Program-made: the position numbers and the translations under genes
Notes under the pieces: model-generated
What the model was told of the DNA's origin: nothing
Seen by the model: the letters and a program-made list of their open reading frames with translations, nothing else
The model's database searches: none
Shown: one piece after another, positions 35,177 to 47,739 of the stretch
Layout of the letters: each line of letters starts with the position of its first letter
How positions within the stretch are numbered: position 1 is the stretch's first letter
Assembly: GCF_036850765.1 (NCBI RefSeq)
Contig: NC_089498.1
Coordinates: forward strand, 55,293,795 to 55,357,794
Length of the DNA stretch: 64,000 bases
Reading direction: 5' to 3'
DNA from: Saccopteryx bilineata
Taxonomy: Eukaryota > Chordata > Mammalia > Chiroptera > Emballonuridae

Positions 35177-37090
35177 TTAAAGCATAGCAGTCAATCACAC
35201 ATATGTGAAATTAGCTTTAGTTTAAACATTTAAACATTGAAGATTAGTATTTCATCTATTTTAGAAAATAAAAAAGTCATATATACAGTTAAAATGAATC
35301 ATTAAACATTAAGTTAATCAAAATGAAAAAGTGAATATATAAATTATATTACATAACTTTAAGAATACTTATGCAGTCTTTAAGGTATTAATCATGAAAT
35401 CTATAAAAAATGTGGCAAAATAAAATAAATTGTTAAATTTTTAAATTCAAGAAAAATGGTATTTACCCTCTCTAAAAAACTGCATTCCAGAATGGATACA
35501 TACACGTGTACTGGCAATATCATGGTGAATATAAGTTTGTGATTTTCATTGCTGAGAGATCATAGCAAACTCATCCCCACTCAAGTCTCCTCTAGTAAAT
35601 TTTTACTTCTTAAATTCCTTTTTAGCATATCTTATTCTCACTCCTTACTTCCTCCCATGGATAAATATCTCAATATGTTTAATTCTTATAGTTCTATTTG
35701 TATCTATATGAAATGCATATTTTGAGTTATTGTAAAATTTCATAAAACTAATTGTATTTGCGCCCTATGAGAATTTTTCATAAACATGCATTTTACACAC
35801 TTTACAGAGGGATAAAACAGAGACACATAATGTTCTAGCTGTATTCCAAACGTCAGCTCCATCCTATATACAGCTGTGCAGATTGCCATAAACTTTTGTA
35901 TTCATGCCAGTTCATCTGTGCACTGGTACTTAATTGACAATAAAAAGAAAATAGCTGGCCAAAGATAGAAATTTTATTTTCTGTATTTAATTTTTTGGAA
36001 TCTTGACTTGTTCTAACAGCAGGTTTATGGTATACCTACAAATAGTAGGTTTATATTATATTATAATGCATAGCAAATACTGTGGTTATAAAGGAGACTT
36101 AAAATGCTTCTTACTCCATTCACTAGCTCTGGATAATTAACATATTAACTTTACAGAATAATTCTTACCACCTTAGATTCCAGTCTGCTGTTAGGGAGCA
36201 TTTCAGAGTATCTGACTAACATTAAACAAACCAATACTAAGTTATATATTATGTTCAAATGTATATCCTTGAGAAAGTAAGACATAAGAGGATTTTTTCT
36301 ATCTTTATCAAATAAGAACTGAGACCTTGAGTCAATAGGAACTGCAAAGTAAAGTAGAGAACTTTTTTTTTTAACTCACATTAAAGCTTTCATGAAAAAA
36401 ATCTTCTGTAGTATTATCAAAATAGCCTTGTCCATTTATAGTGTTTCACTAAGTTGCTTGGAATCAAGCCAACCTAGGTTTGTTATTTTCAGTGGTCATT
36501 TATAGTGGAGATTCAAAGCAGTTGGGTACAATCACACAGTAAAACCTGAACCAAGAACCTGGGAGGTGAGGAGTCATCTGTGCTCACACCATTAAGTGTG
36601 TTATAATTCCACATTGTGTACAACTTTATTTATGATTTGGTCCCTCATTTTTTGTCAAGGTTCAAGTAGTTAAGAGTTAACATTTTTTTTTCCATCAAAT
36701 ATTTTCTTTTTTTTTTAACCCAGCTATTGCTTGTTTTACAGTGAGAGATTGAGAAATAAGGAACAGTATAATCTTCATTTCATACTTAGCTGTGCTGAGA
36801 TTATTATTTTAAAAGAGCAATCTGGGGATATAATACAGTAGTCCTATGACAGTGCTGAAGGGAATGATGAATTTCATAAACATATAGTTGTATATGTACA
36901 TGTACAATGTAACTAAGTATAAAATATGTAAAGAAGATGCTAAACTGTTTACACCATTTATTTAAAACTTAATTCTTAACAAATACTAAATTTAGAATGA
37001 GATCTTTATCTCCACGTACATTTCCTAAATGCCATGATTATTTTTTAACTATTTCATACTTGTCTTAGGGATAATTAATATTTTTTTCTA
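35177..37090. other. About 1.9 kb of unique AT-rich DNA
   Basis: No recognised repeat, RNA gene or coding frame. Confidence 0.5.
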
Positions 37091-37264
37091 AAAAATGTTG
37101 ATTGTAATGATTTGTATGAGAGAGAGAGGAAGGGAAAGAAAGGGAAAGAGACAGGAACATTGATCTGCTCCTGTACGGGCCCTGACCGAGGATCAAAGCA
37201 GCAACCTCTCTCTGTGCTTCGGGATGATGCTCTACCCAACTAAGCTAGCTAGCCAGCCAGGGCA
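37091..37264 (-). mobile_element. D-type short SINE
   Basis: GA-rich block, GACAGGAACATTGATCTGCTCC, CCTGACCGAGGATCAAAGC, and ending AACTAAGCTAGCTAGCCAGCC-AGGGCA, complementary to a tRNA-like head. The same plan as 20,320-20,478. Confidence 0.78.
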
Positions 37265-37377
37265 ATCTATATTTCTAAAGAGAAAATTGAGATATTACAA
37301 AATAGTTTGATTGGATTAAGTAGAAAAGATGTATTATTATGCAACCTTATCTCAATTCCAATTCTTATATTCTGGAT

Positions 37378-37930
37378 GTATTAGTACTTAATGTTGCTAT
37401 AAAACACTATGACAAAATTAGAAGCTTAAAGCAATATATCTTTATTATCTCATACTTTGTATGGTTCACAGGCCCAGGTTAAGGTTCTACAAGGTTGTAA
37501 TCAAGGTATTGGCTGGGCTGAGTTATCTTCTGAAGGCTCAGCTAGGAAAGAATTTCTATATAAACTCACCCAGGTTATTGAGCCAATTTCATTTGGTTTC
37601 GGCTGTATGACTGCGGGTCTTGGCTTGACTGCTTACTATTTGTTGGTGGTTCCCTTAAGGTGCTAGAGGTTGCCCATTGTTCGCTCTGCCACATGTCCCT
37701 CATTCTTGGACAGTTTGCATCATGGTGGGTTTATTCTTCAAGCCAGCAGGAGAAGCTATCCATGTGTACTAGCAAGATGAAACCTACATAATCACAAGCC
37801 TTGTCATATGCTATTGGTTATAAGCAAGTTACAGGTTCCTTCCGCATTTAGGGAGAGAACATAATGTAGGACAATATAGCAAGTGGTGGATATCATGGGG
37901 CCACTTTAGAATTCTGCCTACCATACTATA
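37378..37930 (-). repeat. MaLR (MLT1-type) LTR, antisense
   Basis: On the plus strand: TTGCTATAAAACACTATGAC, TCATACTTTGTATGGTTCAC, AATCAAGGTATTGGCTGGGC, ATTGGTTATAAGCAAGTTAC and the end TTAGAATTCTGCCTACCATA. This is the complement of the widespread mammalian MaLR LTR whose sense strand begins TGTGGTAGGCAGAATTCTAA. The 69-codon frame at 37,457 is a reading of this repeat. Confidence 0.75.
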
Positions 37931-38860
37931 TTAACTTTTAATTTATTTGCTATATTCAGCTAGACACCAATGTATATTTATGCAAAAATAATTTGTTAAA
38001 ATAAAGTGGTTGAAGATTATGAGAAATCAAAGCTTATTTTTAATATTTCTGAAACTTTATAAAACTTTTTAATATGTAAAATTAGACATTAATTTATCAG
38101 AGAAAAATTATAAGTTCCAATAAAATAGAAGCACTATGATATTTAATTAGTTGAAATATTTAAAACTAGAATAGTTTAGGAAAATATTTCCCAAAACAAA
38201 AACTTTAAAAGAATCTCAATATAACATACCTTAAGCTTCATACACAGAGGTACTTCAAGACCACATATTATAGGATAGGTAGTACTTGCTATATATTGTA
38301 CTTTTATATAATTTTCTAAGGTTTAGGGATGCTTTTTAGTAGTATGTAAAATAAAATTTAATCAGCTTTGTGGTGTCTTCCTGCCTTTAATAGTAAATCT
38401 GAGGGAAAATTACCAAGATGTTCTTTTAGATAATTTTAAGCCTAAGCTTATTACTAAACACGGGTCTTACAGATATATGCACATATGTATAGACATATAT
38501 ACATGTATATATGCATATATGTACATATATTTAAAGTCACACATAAAGGTATTCAATAGGTAATGATAAAATCATTTTGGTCATTTAAAACTTTTATCAT
38601 TATTAGACTTTAGGACATACGGGAAAAAAGAGTTTTACAAATTACCTTCATCACTGCTATTGAGAGATTTATAAAAATCCTCAGCATTATATTTGCTAAA
38701 TTTAAAATGGTCTCAGTTATTTATAATTGTAAAATAACAAATTTAAATTGTAAACACCTTAAAATCTTTCAGGAGTCCCAGTGTCAGGAGTCCCACTGTC
38801 AGTAAATATTTGTTGGCACTTTCTATAACACACCCAACATTAAATGCATTTGTGTAAATA
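37931..38860. other. Unique AT-rich DNA
   Basis: A TA/CATA-rich simple stretch lies near 38,470-38,530; otherwise nothing recognised. Confidence 0.5.
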
Positions 38861-38869
38861 TAATTTATT

Positions 38870-38886
38870 TTGTGTGTGTGTGTGAC

Positions 38887-38921
<35 letters not shown>

Positions 38922-39223
38922 GAGAGAGACAGAGAGAGGGACAGATAGGAACAGAGAGACAGGAAGGGAGAGAGATGAGAAGCATCTACTCTTCGTTGCG
39001 GCACCTTGGTTATTCATTGATTGATTTCTCATATGTGCCTTGACCGGGAGGCTATAGCAGAGCGAGTGACCCCTTGCTCAAGCCAGCGACCTTGGACTCA
39101 AGCAGGTGAGCCTTGCTCAAACCAGATGAGCCGGCGCTCAAGCTGACGAGCTCCAGGTTTCAAACCTGGGTTTTTTGAGGCCCAGTCCGACGCTCTATCC
39201 ACTGCACCACTGCCTGGTCAGGC
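38870..39223 (-). mobile_element. C-type SINE with expanded GA tract
   Basis: Starts with a short TG run and a long GA microsatellite (38,886-38,940), then GAGAAGCATCTACTCTTCG, TTCATTGATTGATTTCTC, ending CCACTGCCTGGTCAGGC. TAATTTATTT before and TAATTTTTA after suggest the target duplication. Confidence 0.92.
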
Positions 39224-40213
39224 TAATTTTTAGATGAAGTAAGATAAATCACTGAGATTTACAAAACTGAGACAAAGTCCTTCACTTTTTGATTATACTG
39301 GGTTCCTTTTTGACTTTATAGTCACTAATATTTTAGCCCATTTCAAAGAGCAAACTTTGGGAAGACATAGTTTTTCCCTACGTTTGTAAAAAATTTATTC
39401 TGTCTTTCTGTCCTTTTCTGCTCCTTAACTTTTCTCCAAAAGCAGTCATAGATAAATGTGTTGATGGAAAACTACCTTTCATTCATAGCAGAGAGCACAG
39501 TGTTGCCTCCATCAAAAGAAACAAACAAAACAGAAATGTAGAGTCCAAGTTACTTTGGAGCTCAGCAGACTGAAACGAGCTAACAAGTGTGGAAGGGAAG
39601 CAGACATTTTGTTCATTGGCTCTCTGTCAAGCCAGTTAATAAGCTAAGCAGTCTCATCTTTTAGCTCTGTCTTCTACCTTTAGAGTCACTGCTAGCACCT
39701 GCATCTTAAAGGCTATGGACAGTTGATTTATTTTTTGGCAATTATTCAGATCTCCAAAATGTGTATTCTTCCTTCAAATCCATATACTTCTGGAGAGAAT
39801 AAATGTATAACTGCTTTATAGCTTTCCTTTAAAAGAGCTTCATTATTTCCATAGTAACCAAATACCGTGTCATATATTTTGTAACAAGGTCAAGTTCTAC
39901 TCTAGACTAAAAGTGATATGATAAAATAATTCTTCAGTTAATGAAAATGTAGAACATAGAAGCAAGGATACCTTCCAAGACACATATACCTTTAACTATA
40001 TTATGTCCTTTTATGTTGATTTAACTCTATAAAAATAAATTGATTAAAAAACAAAACAAAAAACAAACTGCACTAAAAATTATACTGACAGCCTGAGAAA
40101 CAATATTTTTCTTTCTAATCTATATGATAGAAACTTATATAAATATGTTACACTAGAGAATATTCTTTGCACATTGTTTAGGTGTGAATATTATTTGTAA
40201 ATATACTGCTAAC
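39224..40213. other. About 1 kb of unique DNA
   Basis: Nothing recognised. The stretch 39,480-39,730 is more complex than its surroundings but carries no open frame. Confidence 0.45.
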
Positions 40214-40230
40214 AAAAATTAAGGGATACT

Positions 40231-40595
40231 GGCCCTGGCCAGTTGGCGCAGTGGTAGAGTGTCGGCCTGGCGTGCAGGAGTCCCGGGTTCGATTCCTGAC
40301 CAGGGCACACAGGAGAAGCGCCCATCTGCTTCTCCACCCCCCCTCCTTCCTCTCTGTCTCTCTCTTCCCCTCCTGCAGCCGAAGCTCCATTGGAGCAAAA
40401 AGATGGCCCGGACGCTGGGGATGGCTCCTTGGCCTCTGCCCCAGGCACTAGAGTGCCTCTGGTCACGACAGAGCACCCCCCCCCCAGGATGGGCAGAGCA
40501 TCGCCCCCTGGTGGGCATGCCAGGTGGGTCCTGGTCGGGCGCATGCCAGAGTCTGACTGCCTCCCCGTTTCCAGCTTCAGAAAATTTAAAAAAAA
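40231..40595 (+). mobile_element. A-type SINE, well preserved
   Basis: GGCCCTGGCCAGTTGGCGCAG head, GGGTTCGATTCCTGACC, full body and A tail. The 17-bp target duplication AAAAATTAAGGGATACT lies at 40,214-40,230 and about 40,596-40,612. This is among the least decayed A copies here. Confidence 0.96.
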
Positions 40596-41810
40596 AAAAA
40601 TTAAGGGATACTTCAAAATGAATATGAAGCTATAAAAAAACAAAGCATTTGACTTTTTTACTAAACAAGAACATCAGCTAAGCAAATTACAAGTCAAAGA
40701 AAGTTGTTTGATTATGCAAATGATATGCAAAACCAACTTTTATTTCATTGGTGAAAATACACTGTATAAAAAGTTGAAAATACTGGAGTATCTGCACATT
40801 CCCTGATCCCCTAATTTTTATAAATTAATTTTTATAAATGTATTGAACCAGAGTCTTTTCCTCTAGCGTGTTTGGCAAGTTGTTAGATTCTAGAATTGTC
40901 AGAGGTTGCTAAAATATTAATCAAGCCCTTATCAACATTCTCTTTTAATGACATCTTTCTAGATTGAGCTCTAATTAAATTTATTGGTGAAAATATAAAA
41001 GCCAGTCTATCAACAGCACAGGTTCCTGCTCTGATTATTATGCAATCCTGAGAGAATCAGTGATCATTAGTTCCCAGGAAGTTCACAAGAAATAACCAAG
41101 CAAACAATGACCTTATGTAAATGCTGCTACACTTAAAACTGTGCAAAATACCAAAAGAGTCAATAAGAAATTATAAGCTGAGAAAACATATTTCTATGAA
41201 ATTACAGTGAGAATTTGGTCCCTTGTTTATAACACTATATTTATACGGTATTATCGTTTTGTTTTCAACACTCTCATCTCCTCCTAATCCAGTGTGATTC
41301 TATCTGAAGAAAGAGTTCTGGACATATATGCACTCAATATTGAGTGCTAACAAAGATGGGAAAGATGTAGGATTGGCAACACTATGGTACATAAGCAGTG
41401 TGAACAAAAGAAGCATGCGAAAGAGCACACAGTCTTAAAAGTGAGACTGAATCATAGAAAAAGGAAGAAATTGTGGTGGACAAGGAAGTTGATGATATTA
41501 GCAGTTCGCTCAAGCTAGATTCCTTCCTTTGAATAAACAAGTTGGGATAATAATTTTTTTAAAATCAGTTATATCTGCTGTTAGAATATGTTGATTCTTA
41601 TCATTAGTGATTATAAGAGTTGAAAATACAGTTTGGGGAAGAGAAATGAAGCAGATATTTCTCATTTTCAATCTGATTAAATACTTAATATACTGTCTAA
41701 TAAAAATTAATGATTTATTGAACCTTTCTCAAACAATGTGAGCTTTTAAATAGTCCCAAAATGCTCTCCCCAAAAATAAGCAATCAGGAACATCTGGTCA
41801 GTTTTCAAAA

Positions 41811-41983
41811 ATCAATGATAAACAGAGTTCTGTATTCTCTTCATTGTCACCTTTGGGATTTCCTATAACCAGATCTTTGTACAATATTGAGGCATAATAA
41901 ATCCCAGGTTTTCATTCTTTATCTCAGAGCACTATTGTTATTATTATTTTTTTAATTTTCCCTTTTGTATACCCAAGAACAAT
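41811..41983 (+). repeat. Copy 1 of a 173-bp direct duplication
   Basis: The segment beginning ATCAATGATAAACAGAG and ending ACCCAAGAACAAT recurs at 43,288-43,460 in the same orientation with about six differences by eye. It matches none of the SINE, L1, LTR or hAT families seen elsewhere in the window. Confidence 0.95.
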
Positions 41984-42727
41984 TCCACCAATTTTCACAG
42001 CTTCCATATATAATATATATAACACTTTCCTTATCCCACGTGTGACATGTAACTAATACAGGATCCTACATTTCTATTAAAAAGTGTGTGCCTCTGGGAT
42101 CACTATTTTGATGGTTTGGTTTTTCATCTACCAGACATAGACATTATGTATATTTCTAGATATAACATTTTACAGACTTCTAATTCATATATTTCTTTAA
42201 AAATATTTAATCCATATTTGTCATTATTAGAAGAGGCTCATTAATGCATAATCAAACAATTTCCCCTTCTGATAAAAAATTTATCTAAATTTATATATTA
42301 AATTATATCACAAAACTCATATAATTTTATTAACTCTGTTGGCACCCAAATCTCTTGGAATTACCTTAACATTTTCTATTCTAGGTTTCACCCTAAAATA
42401 AGTTAAACAACATAAAGGAAAGCAAATCAAGAGTAAATCTGCAGGATGAAAGTGAATATGTTCTGCTTACCTATATTAATAAGGGTCTTAATAAAAGATA
42501 TGCATGGGAGCTGATTTTCTTTTTGTACTGATAACAGAAATGACCATTTAACAGAATTGTGAAAATACAACTAGAATTTGAATTTGCAGCCTAACTGAAT
42601 TCTGAATCAGATATGCTCTTTGGAAATTCAGGCCAATTATTAAAAAAAAAAAAAAAAAAAAAAGTAAGTTGTGGATGATCTATCTTAACAATTTTTTCAA
42701 ACTTAATGGTAATATAAAAATATTCTG

Positions 42728-42940
42728 GCCTGACCTGTGGTGGCGCAGTGGATAAAGCGTCGACCTGGAAATGCTGAGGTTGCCGGTTCGAAACCCTGGG
42801 CTTGCCTGGTCAAGGCACATGTGGGAGTTGATGCTTCCAGCTCCTACCCCCTTCTCTCTCTCTGTCTCTTTCTCCTCTTTCTCCCTCTCTGTCTCTCTCT
42901 CCTCTCTAAAAATGAATAAATAAAATAAAATAAATTAAAA
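42728..42940 (+). mobile_element. B-type SINE
   Basis: GCCTGACCTGTGGTGGCGCAG, GTCGACCTGGAAATGCTG, GGTTCGAAACCCTGGGC, GGGAGTTGATGCTTCC, CT block and AATAAATAAA tail. Target duplication AAAATATTCTGG at 42,716-42,727 and 42,941-42,952, perfect. It lies between the two copies of the 173-bp duplication. Confidence 0.96.
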
Positions 42941-43287
42941 AAAATATTCTGGCCCTTCTTAATAAGATTATAACTTTATAGGATATGTCACTAAGAAATA
43001 AAAGAACAGAGAGGATCTATTATATATTAACATAAAAGTAGAAGTACTCCATTACGCATCAATATTTGCAAGTTTGAAGACTAACTTACATAAAATTTTT
43101 GTTATAGATGTTCTGTCTCTTTTTTTAATGTTTCTAAAATATATTAATACTACTCAACATGAAAATTATACATAAACAATAAGTGAAACATAATCTTGGC
43201 AACATAAACAAAACTGAACTTTTTTTAGGCATTGTTTTCTAACATCATTTTCACATAAATAAATGAAATATATATATGTATTTCAAT

Positions 43288-43460
43288 ATCAATGATAAAT
43301 AGAGTTCTGGATTCTCTTCATTGTCACCTTTGGGATCCCCTGTAACCAGATCTTTGTACAATATTGAGGCATAATAAATCCCAGGTTTTCATTCTTTATC
43401 TCAGAGCACTATTGTTATTATTATTTTTTAAATTTTCCCTTTTGTATACCCAAGAACAAT
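43288..43460 (+). repeat. Copy 2 of a 173-bp direct duplication
   Basis: Same as 41,811-41,983. It is preceded by a TATATATATG run and followed directly by a GT repeat and a T run; copy 1 is followed by unrelated TCCACCAATTTTC. The two copies end at the same base, ...AAGAACAAT. Confidence 0.95.
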
Positions 43461-44006
43461 GTGTGTGTGTGTGTGTATTTTTTTTTTTTACCTGAGAAAA
43501 ACTTTTGAAGAAAAAAGCATATAGATTGTCCAGGTGTCCAAGCATTGATGGAGTATTTGATTTAGTTGATTTTATGGAACACTGAGTTCTGAGTTCCTTT
43601 AACTCTTCAATTCTGTTTTAACATTTGCTAGGTTGCCAATTTTTATAAATTAGTGCATTCAGTAATAACTTGGTGATAATGACAAGATTTATATTTAAAA
43701 ATTTATTGGTGCTTTTAGAGTTATTTCAGAAAAAAGTAATTAAACCTGAATGTCATATGAGTTGAAAAGAAATTAATGCAATCACTTGTTCACAAAATGG
43801 TAGTTTTAAATACCATGTTCAGGGAAGGATTTTTTCTCCAATTTTTAAACATTTTACTTGCAATCTTTTGTAACACTTAAAAAACATTCTTAAATAAACC
43901 TCAAATTGCTAAGAAAACATAACTCTGCATCTTTCTCCAAAGATTAAAGGCATCTTTATAATTCTTAGCTGATCAAGGAAAATAGGTAACTAACAAGAAT
44001 AAAAGT

Positions 44007-44350
44007 GCCTGACCAGGTGATGGCGCAGTGGATAAAGCATCGGACTGTGATTTGGAGGACCCAGGTTGGAGACTCCGAGGTCACCAGCTTGAGTGCGGGC
44101 TCATCTGGTTTGAGCAAAAGCCCACTAGCTTGAACCCAAGGTCGCTGGCTCCAGCAAGGGGCTACTTGGTCTGCTGAAGGCCCGCCCATGGTCAAGGCAC
44201 ATATGAGAAAGCAATCAATGAACAACTAAGGTGTTGCGACGCACAATTAAAAACTAATGATTGATGCTTCTCATCTCTCTTCGTTCCTGTCTGTCCCTGT
44301 CTATCCCTCTCTCTGACTCACTCTCTCTCTGTAAAAAATAAAAAAATAAA
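44007..44350 (+). mobile_element. C-type SINE
   Basis: GCCTGACCAGGTGATGGCGCAG head, GGTTGGAGACTCCGAGGTC, GCAATCAATGAACAACTAAGG, CT block and A-rich tail. Target duplication AAGAATAAAAGT at 43,995-44,006 and 44,351-44,362, perfect. Confidence 0.95.
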
Positions 44351-44594
44351 AAGAATAAAAGTATTTATATTATGAGATCATCAGTTATAAAATGTTATCA
44401 TACCATATGCCCAAACATAAAAAATTATACCTATTCAAGAAGAATAAGGTTTCTTCTCAGATCTTGAAATTCTCTCCCAATCCCAGCTCAACAAACAGAT
44501 ACATAAAAAATAAAATAAAATTATTGGTTGATTCCAGCTATCATTCTCTTCTTCCTCTCCATTAAACAGCAAACTCTTTTCAAGAAGTGTCCTT

Positions 44595-45329
44595 CAGGTA
44601 ATTATAAGTATTGGAGAGGCTGTGGTAAAAATGGAACCCTCATTCACTGCTGGTGGGAATGCATATTAGTACAACCATGTGGAAGAAAGTATAGTGGTTC
44701 CTCACAAAATTAAGAGTAGAACTATCACATGACCCAGCAATTGCTCTACTGGGTATCTACCCCCAAAACTTGAAAACATTGGTATATAAAAACACATGCA
44801 CCCCCATGTTTATTGCAGCATTATTCACAGTTGCCAAGACATGGAAACAAGCAAAGTGTACTTTAATAGAGGATTGGATAAAGTAGATGTGGTACATATA
44901 TACATGGAACACTACTCAGCCATAAGAAATGATGACATAGTGACATTTACAACAACATGGATGGACCTTGCAAACAGTATACTGAGTGAAATAAGTAAAT
45001 CAGAAAAAGCTAAGAACTATATTATTTCACACATAGTGGGATATAAAACTGAGACTCATGGATATAGATAAAAGTGAGGTGGTTACAAGGGGGAAGGGGA
45101 TGCGGGGGAGGGGGTTGGGTGAGAGGATGAGGAGAAGGATGCAAAGGACAAATATAAGGTGACAAAATTATTTGACTTTGGGTGATGGGTATACAACATA
45201 ATCAACAGTTCAAATGCTGTAGAAATGTTTACTTTAAACCTATGTACTCTTATTGATCAATGTCACCATGCTAATTTTCTCAATAAAATATAACTATTAA
45301 AATTATTTTAAATAAAATAAAATAAAATA
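44595..45329 (+). mobile_element. 5'-truncated L1
   Basis: Sense ORF2 end and 3' UTR: TATTGGAGAGGCTGTGG near 44,608, CCCCCATGTTTATTGCAGC near 44,800, ACTACTCAGCCATAAG near 44,911, G-rich block near 45,085-45,120, TTATTGATCAATGTCACC and an AAATAAAATAAAATA tail. Target duplication AAGTGTCCTT at 44,585-44,594 and 45,330-45,339. The frames at 44,528 and 44,796 are ORF2 C-terminal remnants. Confidence 0.94.
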
Positions 45330-45579
45330 AAGTGTCCTTACTGCTCACTTACTGCTCAAATGCATTTATGTGAAGTCTGCCACCTATCAAAAATCTTACT
45401 TCTCATAGATGTCTTAATCTTCAGTATTTTCTTTCTTTGTCCTTTCAATACTTCTCAGAACATCTTACAATCTCTCTTACTAGAGTCTATGTTCTTTGTT
45501 TTCCAGAAAACTCTTTTTTTTCTGTGCCTGTTTCTTTAGTGGTACTTCTTTCTATATACCTTTATTCTAATTTTGGAAG

Positions 45580-45985
45580 CCTGGGGTGGTTGGCTCAGTG
45601 GTAGAGCATCAGCCTGGCCTGTGGATGTCCTGGGTTTGATTCCCTGTCAGGGCACACAGGAGAAGCACCCATTTGGTTCTCCACATCTCCCCTTTTTTCT
45701 TTTCTCTGTGTGTGTGTGTCTCTCTCTACCCCTCATGCAGCCATGGCACAATTGGAGTAAGTTGGCCTGGGGCACTGAGGATGGCTCCATGGCCTTCACC
45801 TCAGGTGCTAAGAGAACCTCGGTTGGAGCAATTGAGCAACAGCCCCAGATGGGCAGAGAATTGCACCCTAGTGTGCTTGCCAGGTGGATCCCAGTCAGGG
45901 TGCATGCAGGAGTCTGTCTCTGCCTCCCCTCCTCACACTGAATTTAAAAACAAAACAAACAAACAAAAAAACAAAAGAAACTTTT
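45580..45985 (+). mobile_element. A-type SINE
   Basis: GCCTGGGGTGGTTGGCTCAG head, GGGTTTGATTCCCTGTCAGG, CACAGGAGAAGCACCC, a GT/CT block, and a tail with AAACAAAACAAACAAAC. Target duplication not clear. The 122- and 131-codon frames are SINE readings. Confidence 0.92.
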
Positions 45986-46346
45986 TGAAAACATCCAGAC
46001 TCAATCTTGTGCATTCTTCTCAATGTACTAAATCTCTCCCACAGGCTTTTGTCTACTCTAATGAATAAATCTGCCAGTGAAGCAGATACAGCCCAAGTTT
46101 TTACCTTTGGAGGAGAACCCCTTTCTCATATTGCTTACTAGATGTCTCCACTTGGATGTATCAAAAATTGAAAAGAATTTAAATTCCTTCAACATCTCCA
46201 CAATCCCCTGCAGTGTTCGTGTGGTCCTGTGTTCTCCCTTTCCACAAAAGATACTCTCATCTGTACAGTTGCTTGAGCTGAAAATCTGGGAGCCACTCAT
46301 TATTATTAATACTCTCTTACCTCGCTTCCATTAAATAAACATCAGT

Positions 46347-46396
46347 GCTCCTAGACATATATCAAATTATAGCTCCTAGACATATATCAAATTTAT
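46347..46396 (+). repeat. 25-bp tandem duplication
   Basis: The unit GCTCCTAGACATATATCAAATT is present twice back to back (starts 46,347 and 46,372), nearly identical. Confidence 0.93.
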
Positions 46397-46914
46397 TCTT
46401 AATTCTCTATCCTCCCTGCCCCTTATCATTGCTCTTTAAGACTAGAGCAAAAATTTCCTAAGCCATTCTTGGGTTTTCCTATTTTTGCCTTCCTTCGATC
46501 TCTTCTGCATATCCCAATCAAAGTGACATCTGACACAAATGTCTGATTTAAGCTCACCCCATGTAGACCATTCATGTTCTTTGAAATATCTGAAAACCTT
46601 TTCTTTTCTCCCTCCTCTTGACTATCTATATGTCAGCAACTCTGACTGTTATTTACTTAATAAAGCATAACATGGTCACTGAAGATCCATGTCCTGTTCA
46701 CATGCTATTAGTTCAGCTGTAAAGAAAGGATTTTAATCCCCACCCTACACTTCATATACATATTATGCCCTCTGTGTCTGTATTCTTGAAATTTTACTTA
46801 AATATTGCAAGTTCCTGGACAATTAAACTAGCATTTCTTAAAGCCTAATTTATGTGCCTCAATAACATGGTATATTTTATTAGTTATTCCTATATTTGTT
46901 GTTCAGTGTTGACC

Positions 46915-47030
46915 TTGTCCTCTGGACCATAAGTTTAAGAAGATCAAGATCTAGGTCTTCCTTTACTGTATTCCAGCATCCTATCACAGAGCAGATGGCT
47001 GACAAGTATCTGTTTATTTGAGTTTACTTT
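46915..47030 (+). mobile_element. L2 3' end
   Basis: CTCTGGACCATAAGTTTAAG, TTTACTGTATTCCAGCATCC, ACAGAGCAGATGGCTGACAAG, and TATCTGTTTATTTGAG follow the L2 tail order (ctagaCTgTAAGctc ... TGTATcCCCAGCacC ... CTCAATAAATgtTTgtTGA). Ancient. Confidence 0.6.
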
Positions 47031-47162
47031 TAAATAATAGTTTCACTTGATTCAGATAATATGGGAATGTCAACATAAAGAAATTAAACATGTGCATATA
47101 ATGTGTAAGACCTTGTAACAAAGTATTTGTGTATGATTTTTAATTTTCACAATAATCTCTCA

Positions 47163-47555
47163 ATGTCATCTTAGTCAGTTTAGGATGCTATAAAAATATT
47201 ATAGACTGAGTAGCTTAAATAAACAAAAAAGACATTTATTTTTTTCATATTAATAGAGACTGGAAATCCGAGATCAGGGTCCCAGTTGGTCAGGTTTTTG
47301 GCTAAGGCCCTCCTCCTGATTTAAAGACATCTACCTTCTTGCTATTTCCTTACATGATGAAGAGAGAAAAAGAGTTCTGGTCTCTCATCCAAGTATAGGG
47401 GTACCAATTCCATCATGGAGTATCTATACTCATGAACTCATTTCAACCTAATTATTTTGCAAAAGCCCCACCTCCAAATACTCTCAGACTGGGAATTAAG
47501 GCTTTAGTATCTGGATTTTAGGGAGACACAAACACTTGAATCATACTAATGGTCA
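47163..47555 (-). repeat. MaLR (MLT1-type) LTR, antisense
   Basis: Plus strand shows TTAGTCAGTTTAGGATGCTAT, GACTGAGTAGCTTAAATAAAC, GACTGGAAATCCGAGATCAG, CTCCAAATACTCTCAGACTG and GGGAGACACAAACACTTGAA. This is the complement of an MLT1 LTR, whose sense strand starts TGTTATGGATTGAATTGTG. Ancient, diverged; exact ends not defined. Confidence 0.78.
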
Positions 47556-47739
47556 TTATAATTTTTATTGTTAGAGAAAAGAAAATTGCATTTAAAAAGT
47601 TAAATAATTTTGCAATGCCTTGCATGTAAGAAATGGCAGAATTCTTTTAATAACATCAGAGCTCTTTCCTGATTGGCCCTCATTTTCTTCAACAGGAAAA
47701 AAAAGCTCTTCCTGTTGCTCTCTTCATATTCTATATATC

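Noticed and set aside
37457..37666. 69-codon frame with a plausible hydrophobic end
   Set aside because: Falls wholly within an antisense MaLR LTR.
34358..39223. Repeated C SINEs considered as a CRISPR-like or satellite array
   Set aside because: Irregular spacing, individual target duplications and mammalian context; they are dispersed retroposons.
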